Shown here: one piece after another, positions 9,757-18,311 of the stretch
How positions within the stretch are numbered: the stretch's first letter is position 1
How the letters are laid out: every line of letters starts with the position of its first letter
Origin: Lineus longissimus
Taxonomy: Eukaryota; Nemertea; Pilidiophora; Heteronemertea; Lineidae
Length of the DNA stretch: 64,000 nt
Reading direction: 5' to 3'
NCBI RefSeq assembly: GCF_910592395.1
Contig: NC_088322.1
Coordinates: 3,474,001 to 3,538,000 of the forward strand
Program-made: the position numbers and the translations under genes
Notes under the pieces: model-generated
Databases searched by the model: none
Told to the model about the DNA's origin: nothing
What the model saw: only the letters and a program-made list of their open reading frames with translations

Positions 9757-12700
9757 TTAGAAAATCAGTTCAAATTGTTCTTCCTCATGTTCATTGGGAT
9801 CGTAGAGAAGTTGTTTAGGGCAAATCATATAACCACGCGTTGTTCTCATTGTGGTGAATTTTAAGGCGTACTGGTGTTCGAGAATGCCTAAGTCTTTGTC
9901 ATCAAAATAAAGATTTGTACGCTTCGTATAAACGTAATTTTGTGGTGTCTTGCCGACGTCAATTTTATATATCTTAGAAGCGTGTTCAGTAATGTGTGGA
10001 TACATAAGAGATATCCTTTCCATGTTGTCATAGAACATTTCAATGTCTTTTTTGGCTTCCTGCAGGCGGCCTTTCTTCAGAGGTACAGATTTAGGAGTCG
10101 TTGATGTTGCAGTGTGTTTACATGAATATGCGCCGGTGCAGTGTGTACGTATGACATATCTGGCATATTCGATAGATCCACACACAGTATAATGTTCCAG
10201 GCTAACTGCACGATTTTGTGCGGAACATATTTCAAACAGTTTACTCGCATTATAAACGGTATTGTTGTTTTCGTCGTTGCAAGGTCCGCAATACACGTCG
10301 GGGTCCGTGTCGTCACGTGCGGGTAGGTTATTAACGTGTTGAACAACACCTTTGCCATTTTCATTTTTTTCCAGAAAATACATGGAGTTTTGTTTGAAAT
10401 TCCTAGATCGTGGATTCGTATATGCAAGAAGATGTGTCATAACAGTCGTGTCAATCGGATTGTCGTAGCTCTCCCATGCATACGGGTAAGTGCTAACAGT
10501 GTAGTATAGGATTTTATCGCGTGTGTGACGAACACGTCCAAGCAGTTGAACAACATCGTATACTGAAGGACCTTGTTTAACCATTTTTGCGAAGAGAAAG
10601 GCGCAATGAAAGTGTCCCTTTATATCGATAGAAACACCAACCGACATCGAAGTGTTACAAATGAGAACGTCGACTTGACACATGTCATAATCGTCACGGT
10701 ACTCGTTTAGAAGTTCCTTCGTTTCGTGCATAATACAAACAATATTCAGTTTTTGTTGAGTTCGCAGAGCTGTTTCATACACTTCGATGTCTCGCTTTAC
10801 TTGGAGGACCTTTGTTTTGGTGGAACAATAAATAACAATTTTCTTCTTTTCAGGAAATAGTGATTGATATATACGTCGCATGACCTTGTCGTCGTCAACG
10901 ATTTCGGTAAATATCGGTTCCTTGTCTGAACGTGTAACATTGATGAGTGTTGGCGTAAGTGATTTACGGTCTCGTCGCTGACGACTTTTACGCGCTGCAG
11001 GCGATAACATGTCATGCACATTTGTTTGTTGTTCCTGTTTCATGGTTGAAGCCCTTATTTGGCCAAGGACGTGTGAGAAGTTTACGAGGGCTTGATTAGG
11101 CCTGGCATCTATAAACACTGTAAGCAGGGAATGCTCCGCTTGGCGCAATAATTCTGTGCAGATATCTGTAGACAAGGTGTTGGATAGATTTCCTATTGTT
11201 TGCATGCAACTCATGGCTTCGTCAACGAGAACGGCGTCAAATTCAGTGATTTTGTGATATTTAGGGAGTGAATTTACGCAGCAAATACATATGGCATGGT
11301 CACCGCTGTCAGGTTGCGCACGTTTTCCGTCGAGAACGCAAATCTTAAGGTTAGGACAGTTCTTCCTGGTACGTGTTTTTTCTGCTGAAATGTACTCCTT
11401 AACGTTTTCTCCAATTTCTTCATTTAAGGAAATACGTGGGGTTATAACAAGAGCACGTTTAATATCTTTCTTTTCGACAATTTTCTTACATATAAACTGA
11501 AGCGTCTTGGTTGTCTTGCCCGTACCTATGTCACCTGTAATAACTGCACAGTTATTTCTACCAGCTTTACCCCTGCTGACAACATTTGCCAAGTGGACAG
11601 GTAACTTGTGATGTGAAATTGAATTCCAGTCGTTCAGGCGATCTTGTGTTGGGTCGTCAATAACGTTCGGAAAGGAGTGGTTGAAAACACATAACTTAGT
11701 TTGAGTGGTTCGCAAATCGGTGAATGGTGGTGGTGCATGGGAAAGTGATTTGGACAACTGACGTAATTGCTGAAGGGCATTTTCAAAGTAAAACACCTCT
11801 GGATGGCCGTCGTCGTATTGTTTATTCCAGTATTGGATTGCACGGTCTAACTTGTTCATCTTATGTGGTATGTCCCAATATTGTAGAACGTATTTTAATA
11901 TATCCTCTCTGGCAGATAGATCCACTGTTGTGTTCGTATGACCGTGTGGGTCATCTTGTCCATGTTTCCGTTTACCACTATTATTCGACGTTAACGTGCC
12001 GCGCTGTTCTTCTGCCTTGTTCAACTTGTCCGCAGATCTTATGATAGAAATGAGTAGGTTTATATAACCAGGGTAACAGATACGTTTAGCATTTCTCAGA
12101 AAAACAGCATCGAAATGCAGGTAGCGGATAAGGTAGTTATACAAGTCAGTGTTTGTGGAGATGACGGGCGTGTCGTCAGCGTCCGTCAACATTGGAAACA
12201 TAGTGTCGCTGTGTATGTGATAAATACGCTCCTTTACCTTGCCGTCGTACCGGGTTGTCACGGGTTTCCGCAGAGCTGACGACGAGGACGTGTGCAAGCG
12301 GGGCACGTGGAAGGGAAAGTTATCATGTACGGAGACGTCGTTTACGTTTAGCCCAAGTTGTAGAAATACGCCAACAGCATTTTTTGAAGATAGTTGTTGA
12401 ACCCTTTTAAGAACGTGTTTAGGTGTACTCGCCGACGGGTTATATTTGGACTGGGCCAACATTCGAAATAGACGGTTGTTAGTGTAAACACTAGCATCAA
12501 TAACGTGGAACAGGAAATCTTCATCCTCTTGTGGCTCAGAGGCATTGGTCGCAAGCAGGACATGTCGAACAAATGATTTCATATGGACGGGTACGTTGTC
12601 AAAGACAACACGTGGAAAAACGACATGGTAGGATGCTTTTCCTGGACGGGAGGATGTCTCAACGGTAACTTGGTTCAGATCCATATGCATTTGTAACGAG

Positions 12701-13164
12701 TTCGCAGAATTTTTCATATATGGTGCCAACTTCTCACGGACAATGCCTATGAACTTCTTAACAGTTTCGTGCTCCGTAGATGCTGGAAATGTTGCAGGAT
12801 TCCACTCAAGATCAAAATAAAGTCTGGTGGGTAAGTTGTTTCGCAGTAATTCGTATCCGTGGTGGTCCGTACACGTATAGTCCTGGTAAAGAGCGGACAA
12901 CGACACAGAGGGTTCATCAATGTTGTAATGAACAAGGTATCTTTTCCAACTTCCCACATTGGTGCTTCTGATGTCCTCAGCGCTAACTAGCACACGAGAT
13001 ATATTGGGTTGTTTCAGTAACTTTTCGGCTTCATCAAACGCTGCTTGCTGCTTAGATTTTACAACAGCTACACCAAGACGGAAGGAGTCCGAGGTGAAGG
13101 TTGCCATGTTGGCGGATGGACACGGAGTAGAAGTGTGGGGAGCATCCGTGTCCGTGGTTTCCAT
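9757..13164 (-). CDS. Primase (AEP) - UL9-like helicase fusion
   Basis: The roughly 1135-aa protein combines two replication enzymes. Residues about 75-260 carry an archaeo-eukaryotic primase fold: D-L-E within R-L-Y-F-D-L-E-W, then S-Y-H, then V-Y-T-N-N-R-L-F-R, matching the three PrimPol/UL52-type motifs. From about residue 530 a superfamily 2 helicase related to the herpesvirus origin-binding protein follows. It has Walker A G-D-I-G-T-G-K-T near 545, the V-D-E-A box near 647, and the late motif Q-L-L-G-R-V-R near 875. It presumably primes and unwinds viral DNA in the nucleus. I place the start at 13164 because the upstream 34 codons run through a copy of the intergenic element (13235-13264). 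R1 lies just beyond its 3' end. A separate origin-binding role is not proven. Confidence 0.82.
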   Translation of the reverse strand: METTDTDAPHTSTPCPSANMATFTSDSFRLGVAVVKSKQQAAFDEAEKLLKQPNISRVLVSAEDIRSTNVGSWKRYLVHYNIDEPSVSLSALYQDYTCTDHHGYELLRNNLPTRLYFDLEWNPATFPASTEHETVKKFIGIVREKLAPYMKNSANSLQMHMDLNQVTVETSSRPGKASYHVVFPRVVFDNVPVHMKSFVRHVLLATNASEPQEDEDFLFHVIDASVYTNNRLFRMLAQSKYNPSASTPKHVLKRVQQLSSKNAVGVFLQLGLNVNDVSVHDNFPFHVPRLHTSSSSALRKPVTTRYDGKVKERIYHIHSDTMFPMLTDADDTPVISTNTDLYNYLIRYLHFDAVFLRNAKRICYPGYINLLISIIRSADKLNKAEEQRGTLTSNNSGKRKHGQDDPHGHTNTTVDLSAREDILKYVLQYWDIPHKMNKLDRAIQYWNKQYDDGHPEVFYFENALQQLRQLSKSLSHAPPPFTDLRTTQTKLCVFNHSFPNVIDDPTQDRLNDWNSISHHKLPVHLANVVSRGKAGRNNCAVITGDIGTGKTTKTLQFICKKIVEKKDIKRALVITPRISLNEEIGENVKEYISAEKTRTRKNCPNLKICVLDGKRAQPDSGDHAICICCVNSLPKYHKITEFDAVLVDEAMSCMQTIGNLSNTLSTDICTELLRQAEHSLLTVFIDARPNQALVNFSHVLGQIRASTMKQEQQTNVHDMLSPAARKSRQRRDRKSLTPTLINVTRSDKEPIFTEIVDDDKVMRRIYQSLFPEKKKIVIYCSTKTKVLQVKRDIEVYETALRTQQKLNIVCIMHETKELLNEYRDDYDMCQVDVLICNTSMSVGVSIDIKGHFHCAFLFAKMVKQGPSVYDVVQLLGRVRHTRDKILYYTVSTYPYAWESYDNPIDTTVMTHLLAYTNPRSRNFKQNSMYFLEKNENGKGVVQHVNNLPARDDTDPDVYCGPCNDENNNTVYNASKLFEICSAQNRAVSLEHYTVCGSIEYARYVIRTHCTGAYSCKHTATSTTPKSVPLKKGRLQEAKKDIEMFYDNMERISLMYPHITEHASKIYKIDVGKTPQNYVYTKRTNLYFDDKDLGILEHQYALKFTTMRTTRGYMICPKQLLYDPNEHEEEQFELIF

Positions 13165-13234
13165 TAATATACAATTTTTGTTCGGAATGTTCGTGGTAAA
13201 AAAACTTAACAATTTTTTGTTGAATATATTGTAA

Positions 13235-13264
13235 GTACAAAGTCCTAACTTACTGTTCAGAAAC
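13235..13264. promoter_or_regulatory. Composite element upstream of primase-helicase
   Basis: ACAAAGTCCTAACTTACTGTTCAGAAAC here matches the joined two-part element. It sits about 70-100 bp before the ATG at 13164 and argues against a translation start at 13266. Confidence 0.5.
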
Positions 13265-13275
13265 AAAAATTGTAT

Positions 13276-14880
13276 TCATACACAATAGACCATATCCATC
13301 ATTTCGGTATCAACAAAATTACGAACATCTAGATCTACAAAGTCCGGATCATGCGACCTAGCACGAGTATTGTCTTTGTTGATGACAGAACACAAGTCGC
13401 GCATGGAAACTTCATATCGAACTCTGAGACTCTGTGGAGAGTTTGTGGAATTTGAACTGGTAGCATTTTTTTGTCCAGCTTTCATTCGATGTTGTCCCCC
13501 ACGGAATGCATATCCCAAATTAGGTTGTTGTTTCATAACGTGTTCATTTTTTACAACAAACGGTGCAATGTTGATGTTTAGTCTTATTTTATTGCACAGG
13601 GCCTTATCCAATACTTGATTCACATCCAGGGTTTTCATATCTGTGTACACCGACTGTAATTCGCTTGTCATGTCCCTGGATCCGTGTTCTATAGGGTAAA
13701 TATTATCAACCATCAAAACCCAGTCATCCTTGTCGTTATCAGACTTGATCACATATACGCGAACAACCGGCTCAAAATATCGACCAACACCACTGTTGTT
13801 GCCGCTGCCTGAACCGGAAATATTTAACCCATTCCACAGTCCACCCAATGTGCCGAGCATTTTGTTCTCCATAGCCGATTTTTTCGAGTTGTACGATGCG
13901 TCGTTGATATTTTGCAAGTTTGCACTAACCATTTTGGTGAACACACATTTGAACTTGAAATTAGACAACAATTCCATAAACTTGGTCAGTACGGCTGTAT
14001 CGTGCGTGAAAAAGGCATCTATATGGGGTAAGGTGTATTCGCAGAGAAACTGAGCGGTTTCGTATTGAAAGTAGGTGCAAGGGTTAATCGAACACGAGAC
14101 ATTGCCCGCATGCTGTTGGTGGTGTTGGTCGATATAGTTGCTATTCGCTGCTTTTGATTCAGAACCTATATTCGAGCCCTCCTCTGTTTGTAAACCATCT
14201 TCACCGTATGCACTTGTCATTTCAGAATCACAATCATTTTCGCTGCCATCATCGTCGCCGACCCCGCAGTCCATGTTTTCGACTCCTGCAAACGATTGAT
14301 CCTTGTAAACATATTCCATCTCCTGTTTGGCAACTCCTTGTGGTAGAATCATAACAGTTCTCGTATTGTGTTTGAACGAGTTGGGCAATTTAGTTCCGTT
14401 AACGTTTGTTGCGAGTGAAGACACATCCGTATTTTTTTCACCTTCATTCACGTACATGATTAAGTCGTAGTAGTTGAATTTTGCAGGGAAAAATTCCACC
14501 TCATTTTTCATCTTCGGCTCCAAATCGTTGGTCAATGAGCACACCTCTTCATCCAATGCGTCGGAATTATACGTCCCACCGGTTGTAGAGAGAGATTGAA
14601 GGAAACGTAACATTTGCGGCTTCATGAGTGCGTTGATTTTATGCTGACTTGTCTGTATCTTTTTTTGCGCATCTTTCAGCTTGTCTAATTCGTACGTTTT
14701 TAGTATGGCTTTATTTCTTTTTTTAACCGCAGTAACAGCCTTCTTCTTCGCAATTCCTGTGGACATCGCTGCTTTCTTAACACTGGTGTTGTCCTTAACT
14801 TCCTCATCTGGCACATCCTTTCCAAATTCCTGTTTCTGAGTGTTTTTCAATATTCCACCCCCTGAACGCGTTTTACCCAT
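13276..14880 (-). CDS. Unrecognised protein with basic N-terminus, 534 aa
   Basis: I do not recognise this protein. Residues 1-75 are Lys-rich and resemble a nuclear/nucleolar targeting or DNA-binding tail with a predicted helix. Residues about 205-250 are acidic and low complexity. The rest looks like a globular domain with a Gly/Ser/Asn-rich loop around 360. No signal peptide or membrane helix is present. It is the middle of a tight leftward series (24 bp to the upstream 801-aa gene). By size and setting it could be a capsid triplex or tegument protein, but no motif supports that. Confidence 0.7.
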   Translation of the reverse strand: MGKTRSGGGILKNTQKQEFGKDVPDEEVKDNTSVKKAAMSTGIAKKKAVTAVKKRNKAILKTYELDKLKDAQKKIQTSQHKINALMKPQMLRFLQSLSTTGGTYNSDALDEEVCSLTNDLEPKMKNEVEFFPAKFNYYDLIMYVNEGEKNTDVSSLATNVNGTKLPNSFKHNTRTVMILPQGVAKQEMEYVYKDQSFAGVENMDCGVGDDDGSENDCDSEMTSAYGEDGLQTEEGSNIGSESKAANSNYIDQHHQQHAGNVSCSINPCTYFQYETAQFLCEYTLPHIDAFFTHDTAVLTKFMELLSNFKFKCVFTKMVSANLQNINDASYNSKKSAMENKMLGTLGGLWNGLNISGSGSGNNSGVGRYFEPVVRVYVIKSDNDKDDWVLMVDNIYPIEHGSRDMTSELQSVYTDMKTLDVNQVLDKALCNKIRLNINIAPFVVKNEHVMKQQPNLGYAFRGGQHRMKAGQKNATSSNSTNSPQSLRVRYEVSMRDLCSVINKDNTRARSHDPDFVDLDVRNFVDTEMMDMVYCV

Positions 14881-14903
14881 ATTTTTTTCAAAAAGGTGGC
14901 TAA

Positions 14904-17309
14904 CTAAAATTCGTCGTCAGAGTTGTCCAACGATTTTGTGATATTTTCCTTGTAGTTGTCGCAGATATGTTGGCGTTGTTTGATTTTCTTAACTATTGTG
15001 GGGTGCACTAAAGCCTTAATGACAATTTTGTGTACAAGCTCTCTCGCGCGTTCAACGTTTAACTGTGGAGAATTACTGCCAAACAGGGCAGCATCCTTGT
15101 AGATTGTTCGCAGTAGGAAATATTTTACGGTGTTTGGAAATTTAATCACATTTAAAGACAATAGAGCCAATCCAACTTCGCTGTATTTGTTTACTGCACT
15201 TAGGAAAATTATGTCTGCATTGGTCACAGAACGCTTGAACAAGGTATCGGTTTTAAATGTGATCACACGAGTCTCGTCGTATCCTTGGACAATGTTAAAA
15301 TCTTCGACCAGGTTAAAATCGATAGTTTCGCCGTTTTTATTCGTTTCGTCGGGTATGCAGAGTCCGTAGTAGTCCTTGGACTGTAGTTGTTGCTTAGTGG
15401 GTTTCTTAGCGTGTCCTGATATCCTTTTTTGCGGCAGCGGATTCCCGTCGTCGTCGAGAACTTCGATCAGCGTTAGAGCCTTTGCCACAGATGCGTTTTT
15501 CGCAGGTAAGGGATGAATAAACAACAATGTATCCAAAGGCAGTGCCAAAAATCGCACGTCATCATTCATTCTTCGGCGCTTGCCAATTCTTGACATAAAA
15601 ACAGCAGCATCTTCGGAACTCATGAACATGTTGTGTTCAGCGAGCGTGATTCCGAATTCATTCATGGTTCTGGCTGTTGTTGGTTCGATTTGGCACCTCT
15701 TGTCCACGTAGGGTAATAAATTTGATGCGCAAACGCTGTACCAACCGAATTCCACTTCTTTCTTGAACTTATGACTGTCATCCACCAACACTGAACCACA
15801 AACATCGTTTAATATGAACACATCGCCTTCGAAGCACTCGACACTTATATTATCTGTGAAATTGTACGTTTTATCAGGTTCGGAGCCTACGAGGGGGGTG
15901 AGAACTCGTGGGAAATACAAAGACACACATTTAACGCCCCGTAATGCAGCTAAAAGGGCCGTGACCTGTGGATCTAGGTACTCGATGAGAAATTCGTCCA
16001 CCACCGGATTGGCAGTGTATGTAGCCCACAATTCTGCAGTATTTGTATTGGCGCATGCTGTCTTAACGTAATTCGTTGACAGGGGATACCAGTAGTTATC
16101 CAACGTAAGAAACGGATTATTTGTGTAGATTTGACCTATCACAGGCGATTTGATACCTTTCGTGAACAACTCATCCTCTATAGAAAAAACTGAAAATAAC
16201 GAATGAAGCACTGTCAACTTAGCTATGTCTTTTTCGTTTGTACCCTGGTACATCTTAGCGAACGATTCCTTGTCTATAGGTATAATCATAGCAGCCATTT
16301 GTGTGAAAGCGGTGGTAATAAGTTCTGTAAGTACCGGATCGTCCCTCTTATGTCTCATGTCAGAAATGTGACTAGGTGTACACTCTAATGCTACAAGTGC
16401 CGTGTTTCCAGGTACTGTGTACCAGAAAAATATAAGTTGTACCCTCGGTGCGAGCGTAATCATGCATGATTTTGAATCAAGCCCAACAGACAACAGTTTC
16501 ACGAGAGTCAAGGTTATTTCGAGTAGAATTTCTGCGGTGGTCTTGGCTGATGTTACTTCAATAGCACCGAATGCCGCAGCAACATCAGTGTCGGAAGGTA
16601 GCGGACCGCTATATTCGGACATAAGCAATATAGAAATAGCTGAGAGTAACTCGCGCAAAACTCTCATCACGGCAAGTGTGGAAAACCACTTGAACAGTGT
16701 AATAGCCTTTTCAAGTGATATGGCAAACGCATTCATGAAGGTGGACAACTGCTGTACGCTTTTGAGATTTTGCAGCGATGTATTTAAACCCGTTCGAAAA
16801 CTACCGTGATCACGTTCGTCGTTTTGCAACTGTTCTTTCTCATCATCAGGGAGATTTCTTTCTATATCGTATAAAAATGGTCGGTTGTTGATTGCTTTCA
16901 CGAAGCGAACAGTTTCTAGACACCATTCGTGCCACGGACTTGCACATTTTAGCAAATTTTCATCGGCGAAAAAATTAGCCAGCGCTGTAAGGGAAGCTAT
17001 GCGATCGCCGTATAGTCCATCCGTAGTAAGCAAATTACCCTTACCGGCATTGACAATTTTCTCTTGCAAACCACCTGTAATATAAGAATAAATGTTCTTC
17101 GGTTTCTCCACGTCTTTTATGTTCACTTTTGTTACACCACTGTGTGCGGTGAAGGCGTCCTTAGCATTTTGCATTCTCGCAGACACTGTTTTACAACATT
17201 CCACCACCCCGTAATGAGACAACAACGGCGGATAAAATGACTGTTGTTGTGGTGGTGGTGCAACCTGGGGCTGTTGAGGCTGAGGTTGTGGCGCAGGTTG
17301 CACGTCCAT
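14904..17309 (-). CDS. Unrecognised large protein, Pro/Gln-rich N-terminus, 801 aa
   Basis: I do not recognise this protein. The first 25 residues are Pro/Gln repeats. The body is a long globular protein with several hydrophobic helices around residues 190-300, too short or too polar to be sure membrane segments, and it ends in an acidic D-D-E-F. The preceding gene is 34 bp away and the next 24 bp, so the series is probably co-expressed or overlapping at its ends. The size would suit a portal or tegument protein of a herpesvirus, but no diagnostic motif is visible. Confidence 0.7.
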   Translation of the reverse strand: MDVQPAPQPQPQQPQVAPPPQQQSFYPPLLSHYGVVECCKTVSARMQNAKDAFTAHSGVTKVNIKDVEKPKNIYSYITGGLQEKIVNAGKGNLLTTDGLYGDRIASLTALANFFADENLLKCASPWHEWCLETVRFVKAINNRPFLYDIERNLPDDEKEQLQNDERDHGSFRTGLNTSLQNLKSVQQLSTFMNAFAISLEKAITLFKWFSTLAVMRVLRELLSAISILLMSEYSGPLPSDTDVAAAFGAIEVTSAKTTAEILLEITLTLVKLLSVGLDSKSCMITLAPRVQLIFFWYTVPGNTALVALECTPSHISDMRHKRDDPVLTELITTAFTQMAAMIIPIDKESFAKMYQGTNEKDIAKLTVLHSLFSVFSIEDELFTKGIKSPVIGQIYTNNPFLTLDNYWYPLSTNYVKTACANTNTAELWATYTANPVVDEFLIEYLDPQVTALLAALRGVKCVSLYFPRVLTPLVGSEPDKTYNFTDNISVECFEGDVFILNDVCGSVLVDDSHKFKKEVEFGWYSVCASNLLPYVDKRCQIEPTTARTMNEFGITLAEHNMFMSSEDAAVFMSRIGKRRRMNDDVRFLALPLDTLLFIHPLPAKNASVAKALTLIEVLDDDGNPLPQKRISGHAKKPTKQQLQSKDYYGLCIPDETNKNGETIDFNLVEDFNIVQGYDETRVITFKTDTLFKRSVTNADIIFLSAVNKYSEVGLALLSLNVIKFPNTVKYFLLRTIYKDAALFGSNSPQLNVERARELVHKIVIKALVHPTIVKKIKQRQHICDNYKENITKSLDNSDDEF

Positions 17310-17315
17310 TGAACT

Positions 17316-17330
17316 AAACAGGAAGTTAAA
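17316..17330. promoter_or_regulatory. Single CAGGAAGTTA motif before 801-aa gene
   Basis: The 34-bp gap between the 801-aa and 274-aa genes contains AACAGGAAGTTAA 7-19 bp from the start codon at 17309. The coupled AAATTTT block is absent. Confidence 0.4.
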
Positions 17331-17343
17331 TCGTAATAAAAAA

Positions 17344-18168
17344 TTAGATGTTGTCGAAATAGAAATTCACCGCTGGGGCCTTTTTCCACTGAATACCTAT
17401 CGCTACACAAGCCAGCTTGTCTTCCAACACGTTAAACTCATCGTCGCTGTCCAATGATTCTTCGACATACCGCAGCCATCTCGGTTGGCTATCTTTTGCA
17501 CCTAATAGTGTAAAATCTTTCGAATACTTGTCACCTGTTTTTGTCATGATGTTATTTTTCATGTTAATCTCCTTATATTGGTTTTCGAAACACAACTCCA
17601 TTCTTTCTTTCAAACTTATACCCGATCCAAGTTTCATATTTCCATTTAAATAATACCGGGCGTGATACTCGTTCAAGGCGTCGATATTTACATTTCTAAA
17701 TTTCACTTCCAAGCATTCGGGGTAGAGTATGTCGTCTAAAGCGTTTGTTTTATCTCTCGCCGTACGATACCGGTAGACAACTCTAAGCTGGTCGCCATCA
17801 GCACGACCAACAACACCACCCCTATGCCTATTCCGACAAGTGGGTGCGGATGACATGAAAGTGCTCGTACAGCCTTCTTCTGAACGTATTACCAACTTCA
17901 AGAACCAATCCGAAAATTCACCAACTGCCTTAGCATCGATTGGGGTGATAGTGTTTTTCCTACTCCCTATTTCACCAATATCCGTCTCAACACCTGCTCT
18001 TACAACCACAAGCACTATTTTCTTCGGTTCGTCAATCACAATAGCATAGTCCCTGTTGTACATGTTTCCAACCGTCTCTTGCAGGTATTCTTCGATATTG
18101 CTCCCGAAACACACATTTTTACTAGGCAATAAAACCAACTCTAACATACGATTCTGATTTTCACCCAT
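17344..18168 (-). CDS. Unrecognised protein, 274 aa
   Basis: I do not recognise this protein. It starts at the ATG at 18168; the frame is open a little further upstream without an ATG. The N-terminal 70 residues alternate hydrophobic and polar strands, the middle is Arg/Gly-rich (about 105-135), and the C-terminus carries a D-S-D-D-E-F acidic stretch similar to the end of the neighbouring 801-aa protein. No membrane segment or signal is evident. It is part of the leftward series. Confidence 0.65.
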   Translation of the reverse strand: MGENQNRMLELVLLPSKNVCFGSNIEEYLQETVGNMYNRDYAIVIDEPKKIVLVVVRAGVETDIGEIGSRKNTITPIDAKAVGEFSDWFLKLVIRSEEGCTSTFMSSAPTCRNRHRGGVVGRADGDQLRVVYRYRTARDKTNALDDILYPECLEVKFRNVNIDALNEYHARYYLNGNMKLGSGISLKERMELCFENQYKEINMKNNIMTKTGDKYSKDFTLLGAKDSQPRWLRYVEESLDSDDEFNVLEDKLACVAIGIQWKKAPAVNFYFDNI

Positions 18169-18190
18169 TTGGAAAAATTTTATTTTCACA

Positions 18191-18308
18191 AATTTTCGAA
18201 AAATTTACAAAGTTCAACACTTCCTGTTCAGAAACAATTTTCAAACAAGGAAGTTAGAGCAACAAGCGGAATGATCTCGAAAAATTGGCAAAGTCCCAAC
18301 TTCCTGAT
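18191..18308. promoter_or_regulatory. Double composite AACTTCC element
   Basis: Two full copies stand in tandem. The first has TTTTCGAAAAATTTACAAAG then CACTTCCTGTTCAG; the second has CTCGAAAAATTGGCAAAGTCC then CAACTTCCTG. An AAGGAAGTTAG lies between them. They fill the whole gap between the 811-aa gene's stop and the 274-aa gene's start. Confidence 0.6.
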
Positions 18309-18311
18309 TGG

